From: Lentisphaerota bacterium
GTDB taxonomy: Bacteria; Verrucomicrobiota; Lentisphaeria; Victivallales; Victivallaceae
DNA: 50,098 nt
NCBI GenBank assembly: GCA_015061615.1
Contig: SUWE01000017.1
Span: forward strand, 1 to 50,098
Direction of reading: 5' to 3'
Part shown: positions 18,998-27,774 of the stretch, piece by piece
Layout of the letters: each line of letters opens with the position of its first letter
How positions within the stretch are numbered: position 1 is the stretch's first letter
Notes under the pieces: model-generated
The model's input: only the letters and a program-made list of their open reading frames with translations
Told to the model about the DNA's origin: nothing
Databases searched by the model: none
Translations under genes and position numbers: made by a program

Positions 18998-20227
18998 TCA
19001 AGGCAAAATGCCACACTTTTTCTGCCAAAGTGCGGCAAATGCGCCGTCATGTTCCTTTTCCGGAAGCAGCGTCCGGCTCTCAATGAGCGTAAATCCCTCA
19101 AGCTCCTCTGCCGGTAACGTGTTTTCATCCTCTTCGATCGAACATGTCGACAAAAGCAGATACCCGCCCTCAGCGGTCAATCCTGCCGCATGATGCAGGA
19201 TATGTTTTTGAACTTCCATAACTTCAGCAAGCGATTTTTCCGAAAAACGCCACAGTGCATCGGGACGGTGGCGGAACACCCCCGTATTGGAACACGGCAT
19301 ATCGGCAATGACAAAATCAAAACTCCCCTGCACCTCTGCGGGATCGGCAGTAATGATCCTGGCGGAAATATTGCGGAGCTTGAAGTTCTCTGCGGTAAGT
19401 TTCTGCCGCTTTTCTGAAATATCCGCCGCTGTTATCCGCGCTCCGGGAGCAAGCAGTTCCGCCGCCATAAGAGTTTTACCTCCGGGCGCCGCACAAAGGT
19501 CGAGAAGCGTCCCGCACCCGGGCAGAATATCTTTTGCCAGCGACACCGCCATTGATGCCGCCGGATCCTGAATGTAATATTTCCCGGCGGCAAACTCCGT
19601 TGAATCCAGCACCGCCGCCGCAGAACCTGCGGCAAAACGAAAAGGCTCAAATGCGGAAATCTCACTGCTCTTTTCCGGCAGATCCGCACACCCCGCACAA
19701 AGACGGAAAGTAAAAGGCGGTTTTTGCAGGAAAAGTCCGGCAAAACGCTCAATATCCTCTGCGGAAAAACTCTTTTTCCACCTTTTCAAAATCGCTTCCG
19801 GCAGAATTTCCTGCGCGGTTTTCGGGAACTTATACCCTTCGCGCAACACTGAACGCAGTACCGCATTGACAAATTTATCCGCATGTTCCGTTCTGGCAAG
19901 CATCACCGCCACATTGACCACGGAATAAGTATTGACCTGACTTTGAAAAAAACACTGGGTAACTGCCGCATCAAGCAGTGATGATATGTGAACCGACGGT
20001 TTTTTACGGCAATATTTCTGCCACGATGCGCGGATGCTTTTGCGGTAACGGTAAAACTGCATCAACAAATGCTCCAGCATCCGGCGGCAATCATCCGGCG
20101 CACGGTCAAGAAGATCATCAAGCGTGACACTGCCGGAATCTATCGCCGTTATCGCCGCCTGCGCCCCGGTAAGCACCCGCTCCAGAACTCCGCTTTGCGG
20201 CGGAACTTTATGCTTTTTTTTATTCAT
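18998..20227 (-). CDS. rsmB: 16S rRNA m5C967 methyltransferase RsmB
   Basis: S-adenosylmethionine-dependent RNA cytosine methyltransferase of the Sun/RsmB family, 409 residues from ATG 20225-20227. The N-terminal NusB-like helical domain is followed by the methyltransferase domain with CAAPGGKT (about 241-248), the catalytic PCS motif in DMPCSNTGV (about 309) and the second catalytic Cys in STCSIEEDEN (about 361). The open frame goes 20 codons further upstream but into hldD; the chosen start overlaps the hldD stop by 8 bp, suggesting coupled translation. Most likely target is C967 of 16S rRNA, by family. Confidence 0.88.
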   Translation of the reverse strand: MNKKKHKVPPQSGVLERVLTGAQAAITAIDSGSVTLDDLLDRAPDDCRRMLEHLLMQFYRYRKSIRASWQKYCRKKPSVHISSLLDAAVTQCFFQSQVNTYSVVNVAVMLARTEHADKFVNAVLRSVLREGYKFPKTAQEILPEAILKRWKKSFSAEDIERFAGLFLQKPPFTFRLCAGCADLPEKSSEISAFEPFRFAAGSAAAVLDSTEFAAGKYYIQDPAASMAVSLAKDILPGCGTLLDLCAAPGGKTLMAAELLAPGARITAADISEKRQKLTAENFKLRNISARIITADPAEVQGSFDFVIADMPCSNTGVFRHRPDALWRFSEKSLAEVMEVQKHILHHAAGLTAEGGYLLLSTCSIEEDENTLPAEELEGFTLIESRTLLPEKEHDGAFAALWQKKCGILP

Positions 20228-21203
20228 CACCGAGATACAAACCGCGTTCCAGATAGTTGCATATATAGTCGGCAACAGCTTCGTCAAGGCTCATCACCTT
20301 TTCGCTGTAACCGAGTTTGCGGAGTTTTTCGATCGAAGCACAAGTGTAATACTGGTAACGGTCACGCAACGATTCGGGCATGTCGATATATTCGATATTG
20401 ACCGGCTTTTTCAACGCATTGAACGCGGCGGTGACCAGATGATTCCAGCTTTCAGCGATACCGCTGCCGATGTTGAACAATCCGGCGGCGGCGGGTTTGT
20501 TGAAAATGAACTCCACCATTTTCACCGCATCTTTCACATAGAGGAAATCCCGGAGCTGTTCGCCGTCGGCATACTCCTTTTTATAGGAGCGGAACAGCTG
20601 CATTTTTCCAGTGGCAGTGATCTGTTCCCAGCTGCGCAGAACCACACTGCGCATATTCGCCTTGTGCCGTTCATTGGGACCGTAAATGTTGGAAAATTTA
20701 CATCCGGCGATCACATTGAGCAATCCGCGCCGCTTCGCCCAGAGGTCGAAAAGCTGTTTGCTGTAACCGTACATGTTCAACGGACGGAGCTTTTCAATGG
20801 TGTTTTCATCATCATCATATCCCTGTGAACCGTCGCCGTAGGTCGCACAGCTTGACGCATAAACCATACGGATATTGTTTGCGGCACAGAACTCCGCCAT
20901 GTTCGCGGTCAGACGGAAGTTGTTTTCAGCAAGATACGTTGCATCGCGCTCAGTTGTCGATGAACACGCACCGAAGTGGATGACTCCTTCGATCTTCGTC
21001 CCGTTGAAGTATCCGGCAGAAAGTCTGGCGAAAAAATCATCGCGTTCAAGATAATCATCAAAACGCAGCGGAGCAAGATTTTTCCACTTGTCGCTGGTAT
21101 TGCCAAGATGATCGACCACCAGAATATCGCTCAATCCGGAGCGGTTGAGCTGCCAGATCATCGCACTGCCGATAAGTCCGGCACCGCCGGTAACAATAAA
21201 CAT
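20220..21203 (-). CDS. hldD: ADP-L-glycero-D-manno-heptose 6-epimerase
   Basis: NAD(P)-dependent epimerase that makes the heptose donor for the lipopolysaccharide inner core, 327 residues. It is an extended short-chain dehydrogenase: the glycine motif GGAGLIG is at 6-12, the HldD-specific GACSSTTE at 78-85, SSCATYG at 117-123 and the catalytic YGYSK at 145-149. A GGGAGAG ribosome binding site precedes the ATG. Located downstream of lptD and the palindromic repeat, it supports an LPS-containing outer membrane. Confidence 0.92.
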   Translation of the reverse strand: MFIVTGGAGLIGSAMIWQLNRSGLSDILVVDHLGNTSDKWKNLAPLRFDDYLERDDFFARLSAGYFNGTKIEGVIHFGACSSTTERDATYLAENNFRLTANMAEFCAANNIRMVYASSCATYGDGSQGYDDDENTIEKLRPLNMYGYSKQLFDLWAKRRGLLNVIAGCKFSNIYGPNERHKANMRSVVLRSWEQITATGKMQLFRSYKKEYADGEQLRDFLYVKDAVKMVEFIFNKPAAAGLFNIGSGIAESWNHLVTAAFNALKKPVNIEYIDMPESLRDRYQYYTCASIEKLRKLGYSEKVMSLDEAVADYICNYLERGLYLGDE

Positions 21204-21236
21204 ATTTCACTCTCCCTCGGATATCAACACTCTGTT

Positions 21237-21401
21237 GAGGTAATTGCAAAAGTCAATCAAAAAGAGATTGAAAAATCAGCGTTGATGAGATTAAAGCGGT
21301 AGTTTGAGCGTGGCTATTGAATAAATAACCACCGAAAACGCTCCGCTTTGAGATCGCAGCGATGATTTTCAAGAATTTTTGAGAACTTTTGAAATTGCCT
21401 C
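21237..21401. repeat. Palindromic repeat, long copy with nested palindrome
   Basis: The ends GAGGTAATTGCAAAAG (21237-21252) and CTTTTGAAATTGCCTC (21386-21401) are inverted copies with two mismatches, and match exactly the two arms of the hairpin at 42296-42346. After GATTGA (21266-21271) the copy is interrupted by 114 bp (21272-21385) that is itself an imperfect palindrome: AAAATCA..AAAGCGG at one end and its diverged complement at the other, around GAGCGT/ACGCTC. The element begins 15 bp after the lptD stop. It looks like a small repeat element, possibly also acting as the lptD terminator. Confidence 0.65.
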
Positions 21402-21416
21402 TGTTATGTATGTTTT

Positions 21417-24158
21417 TCAGAATTTCACCCCGCTGAAATCGGTCTTTACATCGCGCAATACCCGGTTCTGGGTATTGTTGAGCAATTCATTCAAACCGGT
21501 CAGGTTGGCGGAAACGGAAAACTCCGGTTCCCACGCCCACTTGCCGTCATCATACTCGCGGTCAAGCGATGCCGTAAGGGTCAGCTGCCAGCAGTGGAAC
21601 TGACGGACGACGGCGACACCGACTTTGTCGATCGAACCTTCCGGAACATCGTAGCTGAAATTGAACATTCCCAAAGTGCGGTGATCCGGCGTAAGCGGCA
21701 TATTGAAGCGGAAGTAGAATGCCTCATCCGTCGAACTGCTGTAATTGTCGAAATAACTTGATGCGTCGATCTTGCTCAATGTCGAACCCATAGAGTATAC
21801 ACTGCGGTAACTGTACGGGCGCACATAGTTGTAACCGAAAGAGAATTTCCAGTTCTTCGCCGGAGAATAGGTCACGGAAAGATTGAGCATATTTATCCAA
21901 TCCTGCGCCAGACCGACTTTGCCGACGTTGCGGCCGTGACGGATGGTATCTTCGACCTCATTTTCACCGCTGAGGTCGAGCAGGATATCGGCGTTGACGG
22001 TCAAACCTTTGAACAGCTCCATTTCCAGCGTGGTACCGAGAGTTCCGAAAGGACCGTGATCTTTGTACTCATCATCCTTTTCCAGATGGATATCCATATA
22101 ATTTTCCATCGTCAGCAGGTTTTTCACCGAATTGCCGGAACGGGTCTGCAAGCGGTTGATGATACCCAAACGGAAGAAATTCTGCTTGGTAATACGGTCA
22201 ACATCGTCGAAAAAGTAGATTTTTTCGCGCTTCAACGTCGGTTTGGGGATATATGTGTAATTCACATACGGCTGCATGATATGGCGCAATCCGTCGATCT
22301 GGAAAAATTCACTGCGGACATTCTGCCATGTGTTGTGGAGTTTGGTCGACAATTCAAAACCCAGTTCCGCTGCCAGACGGACCTTTGAGCCGCCGTCATC
22401 ATCGTAATTTTTAAAGTTGAACTTGCCGCTGCTCTGCGGATTTGCCGCCTGGAACATCACTTTGAGGTCATCATTGGTGATCTTCGTTTTGCTGGTGTGG
22501 GAATACGCCGTCAGACGGAATCCGGCACGCGGAATGAAGTTGAAATACTTCGTTGTAATGGGGTAATAGATGAAGTGGGTCGTGTCAAAACGGAACGCGG
22601 CATAATCTTTCAACTTGTCATACCGTTCGATTTCACCCATGAAATTGCGGCGCATGTAATCGCGCATGACCGCACGGAACTCACCTTTTCTCAAACGCTG
22701 TGCATATCCTTCGTAAAGATCTTCTTCATACGCGGTAAGCGGATCGTCGCCGTCGAAGTCGAGCCAGCGCATTTTCATATACGCCGCCTGCATATCACCC
22801 TGATAGTAGATACCGGTGTTGAAAATTTCCTGCCGCGGGATATCAAGGCGCAATTCCGGAGTTTTTTCCACCGTGGTGAAGAAATCATTTACCCGGAAAC
22901 GGACGTAAGCCGAAAGGCTGAAATCATCGAACTGCTGTTCCAGTGCGGCATAGGTCGCCGGCTGGGGATTGCCCGCGTAGCGGTCATCGAAGAAGTCGCG
23001 CGTGAAATACGGATCGCTCAGCCACTCAAACGCTCCGCGGAAATCCAGTCGCGGTGTGATATGGGTAACGTTGCTGATACGGAAATCATAACGGGCATTG
23101 GGGACTTTCTGACGGTACTCATCATAATCCTCACTGCCATAGGGGTCATTGTCGTAGATGGAGTAGACAAAAACATCGGTACGGCTGTCCTGCGTGACCG
23201 CTTTGCCTTCCAAACCATAACCGAAACCGCGGTCGGAGTAGAAGTCCGCCATCAGCTTTGCCGTAAAGTTCGGATATTCGGGGAATGCCAGTTTTTTGTA
23301 AAATTTCAGATAAAATCCCAGATCACCGTCTTCGCCGAACTGGAATCCGGCAATACCGAGATTTTCCTCTTTCGGTTTGTAAAACACCGGCAGCCAAAGC
23401 ACCGGGATACCGTAAATTTTCACCACACCGTTGAGCAGAAACACCGAACTGTCACCGATGTCAAAATCAGCGTATTTAAGCTGATAAAAACGCGCGGCAT
23501 GCGGGGTTATGGTGATTTCCGATGCGGCAATGGAGTAGTGGGCATTGTCCGATTCAAGATAGTTACAGGCGCTCATTTCAGCGGCTTTCAGCGTAAGCAC
23601 ACCGTCGGGAGTACGGATTCCGGAGTCGGCTTTGCAGATGAATGTCATGTACCTGACCACCGGATTGAGCATCGTAAAGTAGCTTGTATTGATATTTCCG
23701 GTGATCTTATCCGCACTTATCCTGTCGGTCTGGAAGGAGTATTTCGCGGAAAATGTTCTTTCCCCGAGCGGAGAAACCGAAGAAGTCACACCCTTTACCA
23801 GCAGATCGGCATTGCGTTCCATATCCGCGATCTTATCCAGTTCCGCAGTAACACTGCCGTCTTCCCACCGGTACAGCCGCAAATTGCCGGCTGCCTCGAA
23901 GTCACCGCTTTCCATATTGACGATGATGCGGTCGGCAAAAATTTCCATATTGCCGACCGGCAGATACGCATTGCCCTCGATAATGATATTCTTACCCGAC
24001 GCGCGCCACGAATCAGCGTAAAGCCGTTTGAAGTCGTCGGGGGTGAGTTTTTTCAAATCTTTGGACAGAGATTCACCGGCAACCGGCAGGATACCGATAA
24101 TAAAAACCGCCAGCATCGCTGCAAGCCGGAACTTTTTCCACACGGCTGCCTGAACCAT
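21417..24158 (-). CDS. lptD: LPS-assembly protein LptD-like outer membrane protein
   Basis: Outer membrane protein expected to insert lipopolysaccharide into the outer leaflet, 913 residues from ATG 24156-24158. The N-terminus is a signal peptide (AAMLAVFIIGILPVAG, cut near residue 28). Next comes an OstA/LptA-like beta domain (IIIEGNAYLPVGNMEIFADRIIVNMESG), then a long barrel region rich in alternating aromatic strands, with IYGIPVLWLPVFYKP typical of LptD, ending in KF. The ATG is 4 bp after the plsC-like stop, so they are coupled. The sequence is diverged from proteobacterial LptD, so the LptE partner cannot be inferred. Confidence 0.85.
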   Translation of the reverse strand: MVQAAVWKKFRLAAMLAVFIIGILPVAGESLSKDLKKLTPDDFKRLYADSWRASGKNIIIEGNAYLPVGNMEIFADRIIVNMESGDFEAAGNLRLYRWEDGSVTAELDKIADMERNADLLVKGVTSSVSPLGERTFSAKYSFQTDRISADKITGNINTSYFTMLNPVVRYMTFICKADSGIRTPDGVLTLKAAEMSACNYLESDNAHYSIAASEITITPHAARFYQLKYADFDIGDSSVFLLNGVVKIYGIPVLWLPVFYKPKEENLGIAGFQFGEDGDLGFYLKFYKKLAFPEYPNFTAKLMADFYSDRGFGYGLEGKAVTQDSRTDVFVYSIYDNDPYGSEDYDEYRQKVPNARYDFRISNVTHITPRLDFRGAFEWLSDPYFTRDFFDDRYAGNPQPATYAALEQQFDDFSLSAYVRFRVNDFFTTVEKTPELRLDIPRQEIFNTGIYYQGDMQAAYMKMRWLDFDGDDPLTAYEEDLYEGYAQRLRKGEFRAVMRDYMRRNFMGEIERYDKLKDYAAFRFDTTHFIYYPITTKYFNFIPRAGFRLTAYSHTSKTKITNDDLKVMFQAANPQSSGKFNFKNYDDDGGSKVRLAAELGFELSTKLHNTWQNVRSEFFQIDGLRHIMQPYVNYTYIPKPTLKREKIYFFDDVDRITKQNFFRLGIINRLQTRSGNSVKNLLTMENYMDIHLEKDDEYKDHGPFGTLGTTLEMELFKGLTVNADILLDLSGENEVEDTIRHGRNVGKVGLAQDWINMLNLSVTYSPAKNWKFSFGYNYVRPYSYRSVYSMGSTLSKIDASSYFDNYSSSTDEAFYFRFNMPLTPDHRTLGMFNFSYDVPEGSIDKVGVAVVRQFHCWQLTLTASLDREYDDGKWAWEPEFSVSANLTGLNELLNNTQNRVLRDVKTDFSGVKF

Positions 24159-24162
24159 AATA

Positions 24163-24966
24163 TTACTTCTCCTCCTGCTGCCACTGCTCAAACGCGGCGG
24201 CAATAAAATCTTCAACCGCACTCTGCTGTGCCTGTCCGTTGCCCTCGATATTCATTGCGGGACCGAACTCAAAACGGACGTCTCGCTCCGGAACGATGCC
24301 GCCCAGATCGCGGATGATTTTTCCATTTTCCAGAAAATCGGTCTTGAGCGCCATCGGAACCACGGGAACCCCCGCAGATTTTGCCAGCTTGACACCGATG
24401 GAGTTGAACTGCTCACGGTCAAAATTTTTCGTCCTTGTCGACTGCGGAAAGACGATCATCGACCTGCCTGCCTGAAGCACTTTTTTGCCTTCAGTAAGCA
24501 CTTTTTTCAAATCTTCGCGGGGATTGGTGCGGCTCACGCCGATCGCTCCCAGTGCGATGAGGATATCTTTGATATACGCCGTTTCAAGCAGTGACTCTTT
24601 GACCACAAAGGCAAAATCCACATACTCACGCATCACCGCATGCAGCGATGCCGTCTCAAGCAGACTCATGTGATTGCCGATAATGACCGCCGGCTGACCG
24701 TTGAGCGCACGCAGATTATCCAGCCCCCGCAGACGGAGTTTGGCACCGCAATCTTCTATCAGCCGGATATTCTCATTGGAGTAATGTATCTGCATATCCT
24801 TATCCAGCAGCCCCTTTGCGGCACATCTGCCGCTGCGCACAAACGTGCCGAAGTTGCGGAAGTAGAAATACCACCGGCTTTTGAACATCAGCTTGAACAG
24901 CAGTGATACCGGATGATCTTCCGGTGTATCATAACTGTCAAGACCGTTAAACATATATTCGGACAT
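24163..24966 (-). CDS. Lysophospholipid acyltransferase family protein with altered motifs
   Basis: 267 residues, resembling the PlsC superfamily that acylates glycerolipids or lipid A. The expected HX4D catalytic motif appears as H99-MSLL-E104 (NHMSLLE) and the FPEGTR motif as FPQSTRT (173-179), so both key sites are changed. A neighbouring VSRTNPREDLKKVLTEGKKVL segment matches the family. The ATG at 24964-24966 has a GGGGA site 6 nt upstream and is preferred over the adjacent TTG. It has its own promoter and is followed after 4 bp by lptD, suggesting a role in outer membrane lipid synthesis. Substrate unknown. Confidence 0.8.
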   Translation of the reverse strand: MSEYMFNGLDSYDTPEDHPVSLLFKLMFKSRWYFYFRNFGTFVRSGRCAAKGLLDKDMQIHYSNENIRLIEDCGAKLRLRGLDNLRALNGQPAVIIGNHMSLLETASLHAVMREYVDFAFVVKESLLETAYIKDILIALGAIGVSRTNPREDLKKVLTEGKKVLQAGRSMIVFPQSTRTKNFDREQFNSIGVKLAKSAGVPVVPMALKTDFLENGKIIRDLGGIVPERDVRFEFGPAMNIEGNGQAQQSAVEDFIAAAFEQWQQEEK

Positions 24967-25004
24967 CAATAATCCCCACTTACATAAATGTGATACAACT
25001 GTTT

Positions 25005-25033
25005 AATATATCACAACTGATGCAATAATGCAA
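25005..25033 (-). promoter_or_regulatory. Promoter for plsC-like/lptD with flanking inverted repeat
   Basis: Minus strand: -35 TTGCAT (25028-25033), 17-bp spacer, -10 TATATT (25005-25010) with TGn extension. A 9-bp inverted repeat, AAACAGTTG (minus strand at 24996-25004) and CAACTGTTT (25036-25044), flanks the promoter, and a third CAGTTG lies between the -35 and the -10 in the spacer. This may be a repressor or activator site. Confidence 0.6.
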
Positions 25034-25049
25034 GAAAACAGTTGAAATC

Positions 25050-25075
25050 TGCCGCGAAGTGCCCCCCCTGCGGCA
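25050..25075 (-). terminator. Hairpin after valS
   Basis: TGCCGC/GCGGCA with a 14-base loop containing a run of seven G in RNA sense, about 30 bp after the valS stop. The downstream RNA has no T run, so it is a weak or Rho-assisted terminator at best. Confidence 0.3.
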
Positions 25076-25104
25076 AATCACAGGAGGAACACTTTACAGA
25101 TATT

Positions 25105-27753
25105 TCACTTGCACAGAACTGCAAGCAGTTTTTCCGTTTCCGCCGCTTTCTGTTCCAGTTCGGCAAGTTTACTGCGGGTATCAGCAACCACCTGAGCAGG
25201 CGCAGAGTTGACAAACTTCTCATTGGCAAGTCTGGCACGGGTTCCAGCCATCCATTTTTCCAGATCAGCCATCTGCTTTTTCAGACGCGCAACTTCTGCA
25301 TCAATGTCGATCAGATCGGCAAGCGGCAGACTCACGACTCCGCAGGTGACAGTCTGACTTGCGGCAGCGCCGCGGCTGGCGGCATCGAATGCTTCGGAAG
25401 AAATTTCCACCGCTTCGGCATTGAGCAGACTCTTGAGTGATGCCAGCTCGCCTTTGAGAAACTCCTCTGCGGCACTGTCGGCAGCTTTGATATGGAAATT
25501 CAACTTTTTGCCGTCAGGCAGATTGTAGCTGCTGCGCAGGAAACGGCCCGCGCGGACAAGCTCGAATTTGGCATCGACCGCAACTGCCGCCGCCGCATCG
25601 CTTCTGCCGCTGCCGCAGGTCGGGAACTCCTCGTACATCAGGAACTTGCCCTCTTCGACAAAGCCCATGCGGTGCGCCAGCTCTTCAGTGATGAACGGCA
25701 TAAAGGGATGCAGAAGTTTCAAAATCCGGAACAACGCATAATCCAGAACTGCCAGCGCTCTTTCTTTTTCCGCACCGCCGGCACGCATCGGAACTTTTTC
25801 CGCTTCAACGAACCAGTCGCAGAAATCGCTCCACACCAGATCGTAAAGCGCGTGCGCCGCCGCGTGGAAACGGAAGTTTTCAAGCTCGTTTTCGATCGTC
25901 ACCGTCGCCGCATCAAGTTTCGCCAGCATCCAGTTTTCATCCGCGGAAAGTTTGCCTTCGGGCAGACGCCGGCAATCTGCGGAACAATCGCCCTGCATCT
26001 GGCGGAAACGGCACGCGTTCCACAGCTTGTTGGCGAAGTTTCTGCCGATCTCGCACTTTTCGTTGCTGTATTTGATATCCATACCGATCGGCGCAATGTA
26101 CGCAATGGAAAAACGCAATGCATCAGCACCGTATTCACGGATAACATCCAGCGGGTCGGGGGAGTTGCCCAGACTCTTGGAAAGTTTTCTGCCCAGATCA
26201 TCGCGGATGATACTGGTGAAGTAAACATTCTTGAAGGGAATTTCACCTGTAAATTCACAACCTGCCATGATCATGCGGGCAACCCAGAAGAAGATGATAT
26301 CCGGTCCGGTGACAAGGTCATTGGTCGGGTAGAATTTTTCCATTTCCTCTTTGCCGCCGTTGGGCCAGCCCATGATGGAAAAGGGCCACAGCCAGCTGCT
26401 GAACCAGGTATCCAGCACATCTTCTTCCTGCCGCCAGTTGTCGCCTTCCGGCGCGGTTTCGCCGACGTAGACTTCGCCTTTTTCATTGTACCATGCAGGA
26501 ATACGGTGTCCCCACCAGAGCTGACGGGAAATACACCAGTCCTGAATATTTTCCATCCAGTGAAAATAGGTCTTCGTCCACCGCTCCGGATGGAACTTGA
26601 TCTTGCCGCTTTTCACCGCTTCGATCGCCGGTTTGGCAAGTTCGCCCATCTTGCAGAACCACTGCGCGCTGACCAGCGTTTCAATAGGCACATTGCCGCG
26701 TTCGGAGTAACCGACGGCGTGGGTGATATCTTCGATTTTTTCAAGCAGTCCGGCTTCTTCCATCCGTTTCACACAGAGATCGCGGGCGGCGAAGCGGTCC
26801 ATTCCGGCAAATTCTGCCGGACACAGGTCGTTGAGCGAGCCGTCGGGATTCATGATATTGATAACTTCAAGATTGCACCGTTTACCGACTTCAAAGTCGT
26901 TGGGGTCGTGTCCCGGAGTGATCTTCACACAGCCGGTTCCCTTTGTCGGGTCGGCATGCTGGTCACCGACGATGGGGATCTCGCGGTCGGTAAGCGGAAG
27001 TTTGACCATTTTGCCGATCAGATCTTTGAAACGGGGATCTTCCGGATGCACAGCGACCGCAGTATCACCGAACATCGTTTCCGGACGGGTGGTGGCAACG
27101 GTCAGATAACCGGAACCGTCGGCAAGCGGATAGCGGAAATAGTAGAATTTGCCCGCGACATCCTTGTAGATCACCTCTTCATCAGAAAGGGCGCTTTTCG
27201 CCGCCGGACACCAGTTGATCATACGCTGACCGCGATAGATGTAACCTTTATTGTAAAGCTGGATGAAGACCTTCTGCACAGCGGCGGAAAGACCTTCGTC
27301 CATAGTAAAGCGCTCGCGTTCCCAGTCGCAGGAACAGCCCAGCGTGCGGAGCTGACGGATAATCTTGCCGCCGAACTCCTCTTTCCACTGCCACACCCGT
27401 TTGATGAACTCATCTCTGCCCAGCTCGTCACGGGTGACATTTTCAGTCTCTTTGAGATACTTCACCACGCGCGACTCAGTGGCGATACCGGCATGGTCGG
27501 TTCCGGGGAACCAGCACACTTCAAAACCCTTCATTCTCGCGCGGCGGCAGAGGATATCCTGCAACGTATTGTTCAGCACATGCCCCAGGGTGAGGATACC
27601 CGTAACGTTGGGCGGGGGGATCACGATGGAGTAACCAGGTTTGGCTGACTCCGGGTCGCCGTGAAAACAATTTGCCTTTTCCCATTCCGGGAACCACTTC
27701 TTTTCCACATCTGCCGATTCGTATGCTCTCGGCAACGGTTCAATATTGCTCAT
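25105..27753 (-). CDS. valS: Valyl-tRNA synthetase
   Basis: Class I synthetase charging tRNA-Val, 882 residues. It has PPPNVTGILTLGHVLNNTLQD (HIGH-like signature GHVLN), the editing domain, the ATP motif KLSKSLGN (about 522-529), the anticodon-binding domain, and a C-terminal coiled-coil arm (DIDAEVARLKKQMADLEKWM), as ValRS requires. The ATG at 27751-27753 is taken; a TTG two codons upstream also has a GGAG site in range. It follows secA by 21 bp. Confidence 0.97.
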   Translation of the reverse strand: MSNIEPLPRAYESADVEKKWFPEWEKANCFHGDPESAKPGYSIVIPPPNVTGILTLGHVLNNTLQDILCRRARMKGFEVCWFPGTDHAGIATESRVVKYLKETENVTRDELGRDEFIKRVWQWKEEFGGKIIRQLRTLGCSCDWERERFTMDEGLSAAVQKVFIQLYNKGYIYRGQRMINWCPAAKSALSDEEVIYKDVAGKFYYFRYPLADGSGYLTVATTRPETMFGDTAVAVHPEDPRFKDLIGKMVKLPLTDREIPIVGDQHADPTKGTGCVKITPGHDPNDFEVGKRCNLEVINIMNPDGSLNDLCPAEFAGMDRFAARDLCVKRMEEAGLLEKIEDITHAVGYSERGNVPIETLVSAQWFCKMGELAKPAIEAVKSGKIKFHPERWTKTYFHWMENIQDWCISRQLWWGHRIPAWYNEKGEVYVGETAPEGDNWRQEEDVLDTWFSSWLWPFSIMGWPNGGKEEMEKFYPTNDLVTGPDIIFFWVARMIMAGCEFTGEIPFKNVYFTSIIRDDLGRKLSKSLGNSPDPLDVIREYGADALRFSIAYIAPIGMDIKYSNEKCEIGRNFANKLWNACRFRQMQGDCSADCRRLPEGKLSADENWMLAKLDAATVTIENELENFRFHAAAHALYDLVWSDFCDWFVEAEKVPMRAGGAEKERALAVLDYALFRILKLLHPFMPFITEELAHRMGFVEEGKFLMYEEFPTCGSGRSDAAAAVAVDAKFELVRAGRFLRSSYNLPDGKKLNFHIKAADSAAEEFLKGELASLKSLLNAEAVEISSEAFDAASRGAAASQTVTCGVVSLPLADLIDIDAEVARLKKQMADLEKWMAGTRARLANEKFVNSAPAQVVADTRSKLAELEQKAAETEKLLAVLCK

Positions 27754-27774
27754 TTCCAATTTTCTCCATTAAAA

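Noticed and set aside
25492-27648. 718-codon plus-strand open frame opposite valS
   Set aside because: Same reason: valS is certain, and the antisense frame has no recognisable domain. The similar frames opposite lptD (22497-24206), rpoB and tuf are rejected too.
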